Shown here in pieces: positions 16,000 through 24,600 of a DNA stretch of 34,438 nucleotides (position 1 is its first letter; every line of letters starts with the position of its first letter). The DNA lies in contig JAITPV010000043.1 of NCBI GenBank assembly GCA_031289275.1, positions 1 to 34,438 on the forward strand. The letters are read 5' to 3'. The notes under the pieces were generated by a model that saw only the letters and a list, made by a program, of their open reading frames with translations, did not search any database and was not told where the DNA came from. The DNA comes from Tannerella sp. Its GTDB lineage: Bacteria; Bacteroidota; Bacteroidia; Bacteroidales; Tannerellaceae. The position numbers were made by a program, and so were the translations under genes.

Positions 16000-17499
16000 T
16001 CAATGATATTTACTCCAGTCCGTCAAGTGCATGTCTCCTTTCTCGGCCAGGGCATGGTGGAAGGCGAAACAGGCTTTCAGGTTTTGCGGCGTATGGCCGG
16101 CAACGCCCATATTCAGATATTCGTTCAACAACGGCCGGTAGTCCGGATGCACGCAGTTGTCGATGATGACACGTGCCCGCTGAACCGGCGATTTGCCGCG
16201 CAAATCAGCAACGCCATACTCGGAGACCATGATTTTCACCGAGTGTTCGCTGTGATCCAGGTGCGATACCATCGGCACAAAGGCGCTGATCTTTCCGTCC
16301 TTGGCCGTGGACGGGGTCGTGAAGATCGACATGTAAGCCGACCGTGCAAAATCGCCTGATCCGCCGATACCGTTCATCATCCTTGTCCCGGACACGTGCG
16401 TGGAATTGATGTTGCCGAAAATATCGGCTTCCAGCGCCGTATTGATCGCAATCAACCCCATGCGGCGAGCCACTTCGGGATTGTTCGAGATTTCTTGCGG
16501 ACGAAGCAGCAGACGGCTTTTGAAAAAGTCCAGGTCGGCATAGATTTCGCGCAAGACTTCCGGACTTACCGTCAGCGAACAGCCGCTGACAAACTTTACC
16601 CGTCCGGTCTTCATTAATTGAATGACGGCGTCCTGAATCACTTCGGTATACACCTCGAAGGCCGGGATGTCCTTGTGATCGCCCATGCCGCCCAACACGG
16701 CGTTCGCAATGTTACCCACGCCACTTTGCAACGGCAGGAACGAAGCGGGTATCCGGCCGGCTTTCATTTCGCTTACCAGAAAATCGGCCACATTACGCCC
16801 GATGGCCAGCGTCACCTCATCCAGCGGCGTAAACGTGTTGCCGTCCGGCGTTACATTCGTCTCCACCACGCCCACGATGCGGCGGGGGTCTACCTTGAGC
16901 ACCGGCGACCCGATACGGTCGGACGGCGTATAGACGGGAATCTCGCGGCGCAGAGGCGGATCTGCCGGTTCATACAGGTCGTGTATCCCCCGGATTTCCC
17001 GGGGATGAAAGCGGTTCAGTTCGATCAGAATCTTGTCCGCCAGCCGGCACAGGGTCGGTGAATTACCGACGGCGTCCGTCAGCACGATTTCACCCTCTGC
17101 CGTCACGTCCGATGCTTCAATGACCGCCACATTGACTTTGCCGAAAAATCCATAACGCAAACCCTGCGCCAACTCGGACAGATGAAGGTCAAAATACTGC
17201 GCCTCGCGGGCGTTCAATGATGCACGCAAGTCCTTGTTGGACTGATACGGCGTACGGAACTTGATTGCTTTGGCGCGTGCCAGCGCCCCATCCAGCCGGT
17301 CACCCGTAGATGCGCCGGTAAACATTCCGATTTTGAACGGATTGCCTTTGGCATGTTCTTCCTCCGCCCGTCGGGCGATCGCTTGAGGAATGATTTTCGG
17401 ACATCCCGAAGGTGTAAACCCACTGAATCCGACGTTGTCGTCATGTTTGACGTACGTTGCTGCCTCTTCGGCAGTAATAAACTTTAAAGTCATATTCAC
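16000..17499 (-). CDS. Acetyl-CoA hydrolase / succinyl-CoA:acetate (propionate) CoA-transferase
   Basis: 499 residues, full length for the Cat1/AarC/YgfH type. It moves CoA between short-chain acyl-CoAs and carboxylates through a glutamyl-CoA intermediate in the cytoplasm. The likely catalytic Glu is Glu286 in FEVYTEVIQD. Other family marks are the glycine-rich GFTPSGCPK near the N-terminus, QSGVGNIANAVLGGM (258-272) and SGTRMMNGIGGSGDFARSA. In Bacteroidales such enzymes support succinate/propionate and acetate production; which acid pair is used cannot be read here. Single-gene unit with its own strong promoter. ATG 17493 is an alternative start two codons in. Confidence 0.92.
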   Translation of the reverse strand: MNMTLKFITAEEAATYVKHDDNVGFSGFTPSGCPKIIPQAIARRAEEEHAKGNPFKIGMFTGASTGDRLDGALARAKAIKFRTPYQSNKDLRASLNAREAQYFDLHLSELAQGLRYGFFGKVNVAVIEASDVTAEGEIVLTDAVGNSPTLCRLADKILIELNRFHPREIRGIHDLYEPADPPLRREIPVYTPSDRIGSPVLKVDPRRIVGVVETNVTPDGNTFTPLDEVTLAIGRNVADFLVSEMKAGRIPASFLPLQSGVGNIANAVLGGMGDHKDIPAFEVYTEVIQDAVIQLMKTGRVKFVSGCSLTVSPEVLREIYADLDFFKSRLLLRPQEISNNPEVARRMGLIAINTALEADIFGNINSTHVSGTRMMNGIGGSGDFARSAYMSIFTTPSTAKDGKISAFVPMVSHLDHSEHSVKIMVSEYGVADLRGKSPVQRARVIIDNCVHPDYRPLLNEYLNMGVAGHTPQNLKACFAFHHALAEKGDMHLTDWSKYH

Positions 17500-17520
17500 T
17501 TTTTATTATATTTCGCGGTG

Positions 17521-17552
17521 CAAAGATAGCATTGTATGAACAATCACCCAAA
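17521..17552 (-). promoter_or_regulatory. Promoter of the CoA-transferase gene
   Basis: TTTG (17549-17552), a 20-base spacer, then TATCTTTG (17521-17528) on the minus strand. The -7 box ends 21 bases before ATG 17499. Confidence 0.75.
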
Positions 17553-17902
17553 CCGTACAGTTCATTTTTTTGAAAAACAACGATACTCTTCATTCAAATC
17601 AAACTTGAAAACAGGTATGAATGAAAATGAGATAATGTGGTTGAGGTGTGGGATCATTTCCGGCTACTGGGGTTGTTCTATTAGAGAAATGAGGTGAAAA
17701 TGAGGTTTTGTAAAACAGGAATATGAAAGGGGAAAGAAAAAAAGGCGACATCACCCCGGCACCGCCCTTTTTTTCGCGATCGCCATAAAAAAACCTTATC
17801 TTCTCCGGTGCTCTTAGTAGCACAGGATCAGATATATTTCCTTATTCCGGCAAAGATATGTGTTTTTGGGTGATTGCGTAAAGAAATTTCCGTACGAAGC
17901 AG
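17553..17902. other. Intergenic region with hairpin and repeat half-copy
   Basis: No credible gene; a minus-strand frame at 17599-17823 is Phe/Pro-rich low-complexity. A hairpin with A and T runs (about 17728-17776: aaaaaaaggcg against cgcccttttttt with one bulge) could be a bidirectional terminator. From 17796 a repeat half-copy follows. Confidence 0.5.
17796..17853. repeat. Half copy of the palindromic repeat at 661-803
   Basis: Read on the plus strand, this segment carries CTTATCTTCTC, CTTAGTAGCAC, ATCA, ATTT and CCTTATTCC in the same order and spacing as the reverse complement of the right arm at about 744-803. Only one arm is present. Confidence 0.65.
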
Positions 17903-17930
17903 TTGAATTAAATTTTTTGTCGTACATTTG
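17903..17930 (+). promoter_or_regulatory. Promoter of the DUF6261 gene
   Basis: TTG (17903-17905), a 17-base spacer, then TACATTTG (17923-17930). Transcription would start near 17937, which makes the in-frame TTG at 17941 an unlikely start codon and favours ATG 17992. Confidence 0.65.
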
Positions 17931-17991
17931 ATCGGTTTTATTGAAAAACAGACCGATCATTGATTTTTTTAACATTAAAATTGAATTAGAC

Positions 17992-18762
17992 ATGAAAATT
18001 ATCCGATTTATTATCCAGCATCTTCACAACGAAGAATGGTTTCAGTTTATGGCTGAATTTAAGAAAGAAGTAGAAGCTACCGGTGGAAAAACGCTGAACA
18101 TCGAGGCGCTGTTTGCCACCTGGCTCGTGCTGTTCGGCAAGGCCGACGAACTGCTGTTGCTGATTCGCAAGAGTCAGTTTACCAAAGCCCAGGAAGACAC
18201 CGACAAGGAGCGCGACCACATCTTCAGCTCCATCCTCAAGACCGTCGAGGCGCTTTGCCACATGCCCGACACGAAAGTGCAGACAGCCGCCGAAGCCCTG
18301 CTGATCGTGCTCGAACACTACAAGAAGGACATCCTTGCGGGCGGGTACGATGAAGAATCCGGCGCCATCACCAACCTGCTGCAAGACCTCGGCGGGAAGT
18401 ATGCCGCAGAGGTCGGCACACTCAACCTGTCCGTCTGGATCGCAGCCCTCACCGATGCCCAGAACCGCTTCCTCGCCCTGCGCGAAGAACGCTACAACGA
18501 AAGCGCCCTCAAGCCGAAGGCCGATCTGCAAAAGATACGCCTCCGGGTAGAACATTATTACGTGACGATCATCAACCAGATCGACGCCCTCCTGCTGGCC
18601 GCCGGATACGATTCGCCCGACAGCGCCCCCGCGCCCGGAATCGTCGATCCGGTTTACAACTTCGCCGTAAGCTGGAACGAACGGGTCAAAAACTACAAGA
18701 CGCTGCTCGCCCAACGCAAGGGTCGCAAGAAAGCCGCCGCCTCCGAACAGGAAGAAGCCTGA
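17992..18762 (+). CDS. DUF6261-like helical protein
   Basis: 256 residues from ATG 17992; an in-frame TTG at 17941 would add 17 residues but sits at the predicted transcription start. The protein is almost entirely alpha-helical, soluble, with no signal peptide: EEWFQFMAEFKKEVEATGG, then LLLIRKSQFTKAQEDTDKER and LALREERYNESALK helices, and a basic-acidic tail (KGRKKAAASEQEEA). This layout matches the uncharacterised DUF6261 family common in Bacteroidales. It stands alone behind its own promoter and is followed by a GC-rich hairpin and a 41-base tandem repeat. Function unknown. Confidence 0.72.
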   Translation: MKIIRFIIQHLHNEEWFQFMAEFKKEVEATGGKTLNIEALFATWLVLFGKADELLLLIRKSQFTKAQEDTDKERDHIFSSILKTVEALCHMPDTKVQTAAEALLIVLEHYKKDILAGGYDEESGAITNLLQDLGGKYAAEVGTLNLSVWIAALTDAQNRFLALREERYNESALKPKADLQKIRLRVEHYYVTIINQIDALLLAAGYDSPDSAPAPGIVDPVYNFAVSWNERVKNYKTLLAQRKGRKKAAASEQEEA

Positions 18763-19173
18763 TCATAACTCCCCGACAACCGCCCGGCAATGTCCGTTCC
18801 GAACGAAAGCAGGAACCGGACGCCGGGCGGTTCTCCGTTCGGAACGGGAAACGGAACCGAACTCCGGGCGGCTTCCCGTTCGGAACGGGAAACAGAACCG
18901 GACTCCGGGCGGCTTTTCGTTTCGAACGGGAAACTTTTGTTTAATTGCAGAGATGTGCAAGTCGAGTCTCTGCCGGAGTTTTTTATATATGGTTGCGGTC
19001 GTTTTGCCGGCTATAATATTCGGATACTTATGCGTAATGCTCTCGCCGGTGGAACTGACGATGACAAGCGACATGTCTTCCAAAGGTTCGTTATTCTGAT
19101 TGTTGATCCGGCATTCGTAAGTCGCAGGCATGGGTACGGATCCGTTCGACGAGTACGAAAACAACGCTTCCAC
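18763..19173 (-). CDS. Doubtful small gene or gene remnant downstream of cinA
   Basis: The minus-strand frame opens just after cinA and is open to a TGA at 18763-18765. The first ~85 residues from GTG 19173 look like real protein: ATYECRINNQNNEPLEDMSL followed by VIVSSTGESITHKYPNIIAG, a beta-rich pattern without low complexity. The rest crosses the 41-base repeat and turns Arg/Pro-rich. No family is recognised. It could be a remnant whose 3' end was overwritten by the repeat, or a chance frame. ATG 19131 is another possible start. Confidence 0.25.
   Translation of the reverse strand: MEALFSYSSNGSVPMPATYECRINNQNNEPLEDMSLVIVSSTGESITHKYPNIIAGKTTATIYKKLRQRLDLHISAIKQKFPVRNEKPPGVRFCFPFRTGSRPEFGSVSRSERRTARRPVPAFVRNGHCRAVVGEL
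18779..18831. terminator. GC-rich hairpin after the DUF6261 gene
   Basis: accgcccggc (18779-18788) is an exact inverse of gccgggcggt (18822-18831), starting 17 bases after the stop codon. The right arm lies inside the first 41-base tandem repeat. There is no T-run, so termination is only possible, not shown. Confidence 0.4.
18795..18934. repeat. 41-base tandem repeat, three copies plus a partial fourth
   Basis: Units start at 18795, 18836 and 18877, with a partial one at 18918-18934. Each contains a cgttc-gaacg word, a gaaccggactcc-type word and gggcggctt. The unit length is not a multiple of three, so it is not a coding repeat. The first unit has the inverted version of the cgttcggaacg word. 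Confidence 0.85.
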
Positions 19174-19200
19174 GGCTTCCGGCGCTTTTTCGTCGAATCT

Positions 19201-20442
19201 TTATTTTCTCACCCTGTCCAACAGCATCAACAGGGCTGTCTGTACGGTGCGTTGGACATTCTGTTCGCGAACCGTGCCGAAACGGTAGCAGGCAGAGACG
19301 ACAGCGTCTTTGTCGGCCACGGCGACCCAAATCGTCCCGACGGGCTTCTCCGGCGTGCCGCCGCCCGGCCCGGCGATGCCCGATGTCGCTACGGCATAGT
19401 CGCATCCCAATACGTGCAACGCTCCCCGCGCCATCTGTTCGACCACTTCGCGGCTCACGGCGCCGTGCTGCTGCAAATCGTGCTCCGAAACGCCCAAGAC
19501 CTGTCGCTTCACCGCATTGGCATATGCCACCACGCTTCCGGCAAAGTAGTCCGAACTACCGGCTACGGAAGTCAGCAACGCGGCGATGGAACCGCCCGTG
19601 CAACTCTCCGCCGTGCCAACGGTACATCTCCGCGCACGCAAACAGTCGCCGAGGAGGACTTCCGTACCTTGGTCTTCGACGGCTAAGAGATGCCCTTCGA
19701 GAAGGCTTTCCAACTGCGCCCGGCAAAGAGCTATCGCGGCGGTGGCTTCTTTCCCGTCCGTACCGTAAGCCGAAAGGCGCAGGCGGATGATGCCTGCCTG
19801 GGGCAAATAAGCCAGTTTGACAAGGGAGGGCAGCCGGTCTTCAAAGCCGGAGAGATGGAGGGCGAGTTCGGACTCGGAATAATCCCTGACTAAGCAGGTG
19901 TGATGCAGGATGTGCAGATCGCGGTGGAAGCGTTGCGCCAGACGGGGCAATACCTCATGCGTCATCAGCCACTTCATTTCCGAAGGTACGCCCGGCATCG
20001 ACACCAGCACGGAGCCGTCACGCTCGAACCAGGTGCACGGCGCCGTTCCGGCCTGATTGCGGATCACGGTACACTCGTCCGGCACCATCGCCTGGAGGCG
20101 CGTCAACTCGTTCATCACCCGCCCGCGTTGCCGGAAAAGACGTTCCATATCAGTATATACCTCTTCCGAAAAATGCAACTGTGCGCCGAAATACCGGCAC
20201 AGCGTCCGCAATGTTATATCGTCTCTCGTCGGCCCAAGCCCGCCCGTCACCAATACAAGCGGAACGGTGGAACGGGCGGCCTCGATGGCGGCAATGATGG
20301 CGTCTTCGTCGTCGCCGGTCGTCGTCTTGCGGACGACCTGAAAACCATGCCCGTTCAGTTGTTGACTCATCCAGGCGGAATTGCTGTCGACGACCTGTCC
20401 GATCAACAGTTCGTCTCCGATGGTAATAATTTCTGCTTTCAT
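19201..20442 (-). CDS. cinA: CinA-type nicotinamide-nucleotide amidohydrolase
   Basis: 413 residues from ATG 20442 (MKAEIITIGDELLIGQ), the standard CinA N-terminus; the frame extends 71 codons further upstream into tsaD but that part is low quality. The N-terminal MoCF_biosynth-like domain (~1-165) has TGGLGPTRDD. The C-terminal PncC-like domain has GTAESCTGGSIAALL and SGIAGPGGGTPEKPVGTIWV, with the active-site Ser in the SCTGG stretch. It recycles NMN to nicotinic acid mononucleotide; the N-terminal domain may act on ADP-ribose-type pyrophosphates. It starts 13 bases after tsaD and is co-transcribed with it. Confidence 0.93.
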   Translation of the reverse strand: MKAEIITIGDELLIGQVVDSNSAWMSQQLNGHGFQVVRKTTTGDDEDAIIAAIEAARSTVPLVLVTGGLGPTRDDITLRTLCRYFGAQLHFSEEVYTDMERLFRQRGRVMNELTRLQAMVPDECTVIRNQAGTAPCTWFERDGSVLVSMPGVPSEMKWLMTHEVLPRLAQRFHRDLHILHHTCLVRDYSESELALHLSGFEDRLPSLVKLAYLPQAGIIRLRLSAYGTDGKEATAAIALCRAQLESLLEGHLLAVEDQGTEVLLGDCLRARRCTVGTAESCTGGSIAALLTSVAGSSDYFAGSVVAYANAVKRQVLGVSEHDLQQHGAVSREVVEQMARGALHVLGCDYAVATSGIAGPGGGTPEKPVGTIWVAVADKDAVVSACYRFGTVREQNVQRTVQTALLMLLDRVRK

Positions 20443-20455
20443 TTTCTGTTTACAG

Positions 20456-21481
20456 TTAAAAGGTGGTAGATACGCGGGCGTAAGGCACGGCGTCCATTGC
20501 GCAAAAGTCGCCGTCCAGGAATTTATAATATCCGGTGATGGCGACCATCGCCGCATTGTCCGTCGTAAAGGCATTGGGCGGCAGATAGACGTTCCATCCG
20601 AACCGGGCGGCATGTTCGCGGAAGGCGTCCCGCAGTCCCGAATTGGCGGAGACACCTCCGGCGACCGCCACTTCGTTTATCTTCAGGTCGCGGGCGGCCT
20701 TGCGCAGTTTATCCATCAGGATCGCGACAACGGTGGCTTGCAGGGAAGCGCACAGATCGGCCTTGTGTGATTCGATAAAATCCGGATCCGTCTTCAAGGC
20801 ATCGCGCAGGGTATACAAAAAGGAGGTTTTCAGACCGCTGAAACTGTAATCATAGCCCGGTACATGCGGCTTGCTGAAGGTGAAGGCATCCGGACGGCCT
20901 TCTTTTGCCAGCCGGTTGACCAACGGCCCGCCCGGATAACCCAAGCCCATCACTTTGGCACATTTGTCGAACGCTTCGCCGGCGGCATCGTCAATGGTTT
21001 GCCCGATCACTTCCATGCAGTTGCGGGACGTCACCCGGATGATTTGCGAGTTGCCTCCGGAGACCAGCAGGCAGAGGAACGGGAACTGCGGATGGCGCCC
21101 GTCGCCGGGTTCGGTCTTGATAAAATGCGCCAGCACGTGCGCCTGCAGGTGATTCACCTCCAGCATGGGAATCTTCAACGATGCGGCCAGTCCTTTGGCA
21201 AAGGAGACGCCAACCAGCAACGAACCCAGCAGCCCCGGCCCGCGCGTGAAAGCAACGGCGCTCAACGCCGCGGGCCGGATACCGGCCTGCCGGAGGGCTT
21301 CCGTCGCCACGGGGATGATATTTTGCTGATGTGCGCGTGACGCCAGTTCCGGCACCACGCCGCCGTAGGCCTCATGCACCGCCTGGCCGGCAATGACATT
21401 CGACAGCAGCACGCCATCGCGTATCACGGCGCAGGATGTATCGTCGCACGACGATTCGATTCCTAAAATAGTTATGTTCAT
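20456..21481 (-). CDS. tsaD: tRNA N6-threonylcarbamoyladenosine synthesis protein TsaD
   Basis: 341 residues, normal length. TsaD transfers the threonylcarbamoyl group to A37 of tRNAs that read ANN codons, together with TsaB and TsaE, in the cytoplasm. The start ILGIESSCDDTSCAV is the family signature. The metal-binding His pair is His111 and His115 in NHLQAH, with the third ligand Asp308 in FTTDNAAM. GGNSQI and AVAGGVSANSGLR build the ATPase-like core. First gene of the tsaD–cinA pair and divergent from tamB. Confidence 0.95.
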   Translation of the reverse strand: MNITILGIESSCDDTSCAVIRDGVLLSNVIAGQAVHEAYGGVVPELASRAHQQNIIPVATEALRQAGIRPAALSAVAFTRGPGLLGSLLVGVSFAKGLAASLKIPMLEVNHLQAHVLAHFIKTEPGDGRHPQFPFLCLLVSGGNSQIIRVTSRNCMEVIGQTIDDAAGEAFDKCAKVMGLGYPGGPLVNRLAKEGRPDAFTFSKPHVPGYDYSFSGLKTSFLYTLRDALKTDPDFIESHKADLCASLQATVVAILMDKLRKAARDLKINEVAVAGGVSANSGLRDAFREHAARFGWNVYLPPNAFTTDNAAMVAITGYYKFLDGDFCAMDAVPYARVSTTF

Positions 21482-21528
21482 TCTGAAAAATTAGACTGCA
21501 AAATAACAACATCTATGGCAATATTGCT

Positions 21529-21536
21529 TATTTTTG
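21529..21536 (+). promoter_or_regulatory. -7 box upstream of tamB-like gene
   Basis: TATTTTTG is an exact TAnnTTTG match facing the tamB-like gene, leaving a leader of about 85-100 bases before the proposed start at 21629. No clear -33 TTTG is seen. Confidence 0.45.
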
Positions 21537-21628
21537 CACGGCAAATTTCAATCCGTCCGGTTTTTTCCCGAAGATGCGGTTTTAATCAGACGGTTACACA
21601 AGTACAATAATACAAAAGAAAACAGGCT

Positions 21629-24600
21629 ATCAAAGTTCTAAAATACATAACAATCGTCATTCTCATCCTGTTCGCCCTGCTTTATGCCGTGCCGGTCATC
21701 CTCCTGCGTATCCCGCAAGTCCAGGAGACAATCGCCACACGGGCAAGCAACGAATTATCCCGGCAGTTGAATGTCCCGGTAAACGTGGGAAAAGTGAATA
21801 TCGAATGGTTAAGCCGTTTGGTACTGCGAGACGTATCCCTGGCGGATCAGGGCGGAGAGCCGTTGTTTGAAGCCGGTCACCTCTCCGCCGGATTCAAAAT
21901 CTTCCCGCTGTTTCAAAAGAAATGGATCTTCACGAACATCCGCCTGTTCCACTTTTCGCTCCACCTGAAGAAAGATACGCCCGACGGCGCCCTGAACCTG
22001 CAATTCCTGATCGACGCCTTCGCTTCCAAAGACACGACGTCGACTCCTGACATCGAGCTGCAAATCCACTCCATTCTGTTTCATCACGGGGAAATCAGTT
22101 ATCACGACAGCCGGGCGCCGGAACATCCGGCGTTCGACGCCCGACATCTGCAAATCCTCGACCTGAACGGGAAAATCGCCCTGGAAATAGCCGGCAAAGA
22201 CAGTCTGAACCTTCATGTCCGCAAATTAAGTTTCCGCGAACGTTCCGGCTTTCGTTTAGACAACCTCACGACCGAGGTGACCGGCAACCGGCAGGAAGTG
22301 GCCTTAACCGATTTAAATATCCGTCTCCCGGAAACGCTGCTTCAGATCACCGGCGCCTCCCTCCGCCGGGACAGCGCCGGAAGCCTGACCGAAGCCCCGC
22401 TCGAACTTCATCTGGCGCCTTCGCAAGTCGGCCTGAGAGACTTTTCCGCCTTTGCGCCCGTCCTGGCTCACTTCACAGACCGGGTGGAGGTGGCCGCCGA
22501 GGTTTCGGGACAGATCGACGACCTCACGGTAAACAAACTGACCTTAAAACAAAACGGCACGCTCTCGCTGCTCGGCCAAATGGAAGTGAAGGAAATCCGG
22601 CATCCGGAAAAAACGTATTTGTTCGGACGCATTGACCGGTTATATCTGAGCGTCGACAAACTGGCCTCCGTCCTCAACCACTTTCAGGAAAAAAGACCGG
22701 TCTTGCCGGAACAGGTCGTGCAGCGGCTGACTCACCTGACGTTCAACGGCGAAATCTCCGGATTTACCGATCATCTGGTGGCGTGCGGCAATCTGCACTC
22801 GGACATCGGCTCCATTCAAATGGACATGCTTATCGGACACAAAAAGGACGAAAACATCGCCTTCTACCTGAAAGGTGAAGCCGCGTCGTCCGAGTTAAAA
22901 ATCAATGAACTCTTTGAAGAAGGAAATCCTTACGGCATTGTCCGTTTCAAGGCCGGAATAAATGCCGCATGGCCTGTGAACGGCTTGTTTGCCGGCGACA
23001 TACAGGCGCAGGTGTATCAGTTGGACTACCGGAAATACCGTTACGAAAACATCCTGCTCTCCGGCAACTTCGGGCGGAAAGAATTTAATGGCCGTATCGA
23101 CATGGATGACGCCAACGGGAAACTACATGCGGAAGGCTTCTTCAAAAACAACGACGGTCAGCGTCCCGCATTCCGTTTTTTCGCCGGCCTGACCGATTTC
23201 CGACCCGATAAACTGTTCCTGACCGATAAATACGAAGACCCGCAACTGTCCCTGACCTTAGCCGCCGATTTTACCGGAAATCATCCGGACAACTTCAACG
23301 GACGGATTGCGGTGAATGATTTTTCCTTCCATACGCGGTCGGACACGTTTCACCTTGATTCGCTGTATATCCGGGCCGGCGACGATACGAACGGACGGAA
23401 ACTGACCGTAACGTCAGACCTCGTAAACGCCGAAGTCGGCGGAACCTATTCCTTTGCATCCCTTTGGCCTTCGCTCCTGAAGACGGTGCATACCTGTCTC
23501 CCTTCGCTCCCCCTGAAGGAATACGCGAACATACACGACAATGCCTTCTACCTGATCATGACCGTCGGAAATACCGAAGCGCTCTCCAAGACCTTTCACC
23601 TGCCCTTTGCCAATATCGAACAGGGACATCTTTCCGGACAATACGACAACCTCCGGCATACGCTCCGGATAAACGCCCTGTTGCCTAAATTCAGGATCGG
23701 CAAATCCGTCTTTGAATACGGCTCCGTGGAACTCGACAATCCGGAGGGAGTCATCCGCATGCAGGCCCGAACGACGTTTATCAACCGGAAAAAAGCCCGA
23801 AATCTGTTGCAGGTAAATTCCGAAGCTTCCGGCGACCATATCCGTACCTCCCTGACCTGGGAAAACAATCCCGAACATACGGACAACGGAATAAAGGTCG
23901 ATATTTCCACGTCAATGCTCTTTGTCAGCGATAAAAGCGAAGACGGCAAACAAACCTTGCGCACGGAAATCACCCTGGAACCGAACCGGCTGACGCTGCG
24001 GGATTCCATCTGGCATATGGAACCGGCCTCCATCACGATTATAAACGGAAATATGACCGTCGACAATTTTTATATCTCGAAAGGAGACCAATATCTGCGC
24101 ATCAACGGCACCGCCTCCGCTCAAAACCCCCGGGAAGCCATCCAGCTTGATCTGAACGATATTGAACTGAGCCATGTCTTCGACGTGGTGAATATCCGCG
24201 CCTTGCAATTCGGCGGCAGAGCCACCGGCACCGTGTCCTTGCAGAATCTCTACGGCACGCCCGCCATGAACGCCGTGCTGGAAGTGCAAAACTTTTCCTT
24301 CAACCGGGCGGTGCAGGGACGGCTCAATCTTACCGGCGAATGGGACAACGACGAGGAAAGGATTCAACTGCTCGGCACGATTTACAAAAACGATACTACC
24401 TATACGGACGTACACGGAGACATCTACCCGGTGGGCGCCAAAGCAGGCATCTCGCTTCATTTCAATGCCAACGACATCAACCTGGCGTTGCTTTATCCCT
24501 ACGTAGACGCCTTCAGCCCTGTTGTCGAGGGACGCGCGTTCGGTCATGTCCACCTCTTCGGCGCTTTCTCCAAGCTCTCCTTTGAAGGCGAGGCGCTGGT

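Noticed and set aside
17599..17823. 74-residue minus-strand frame
   Set aside because: Phe/Pro-rich translation of a hairpin with A/T runs and a repeat half-copy; no coding character.
17941..17991. TTG start adding 17 residues to the DUF6261 protein
   Set aside because: The TTG coincides with the predicted transcription start, and ATG 17992 gives the natural N-terminus.
20443..20655. 71-codon N-terminal extension of cinA
   Set aside because: It overlaps the tsaD coding end out of frame, and CinA homologues begin at MKAEIITIGDE (ATG 20442).
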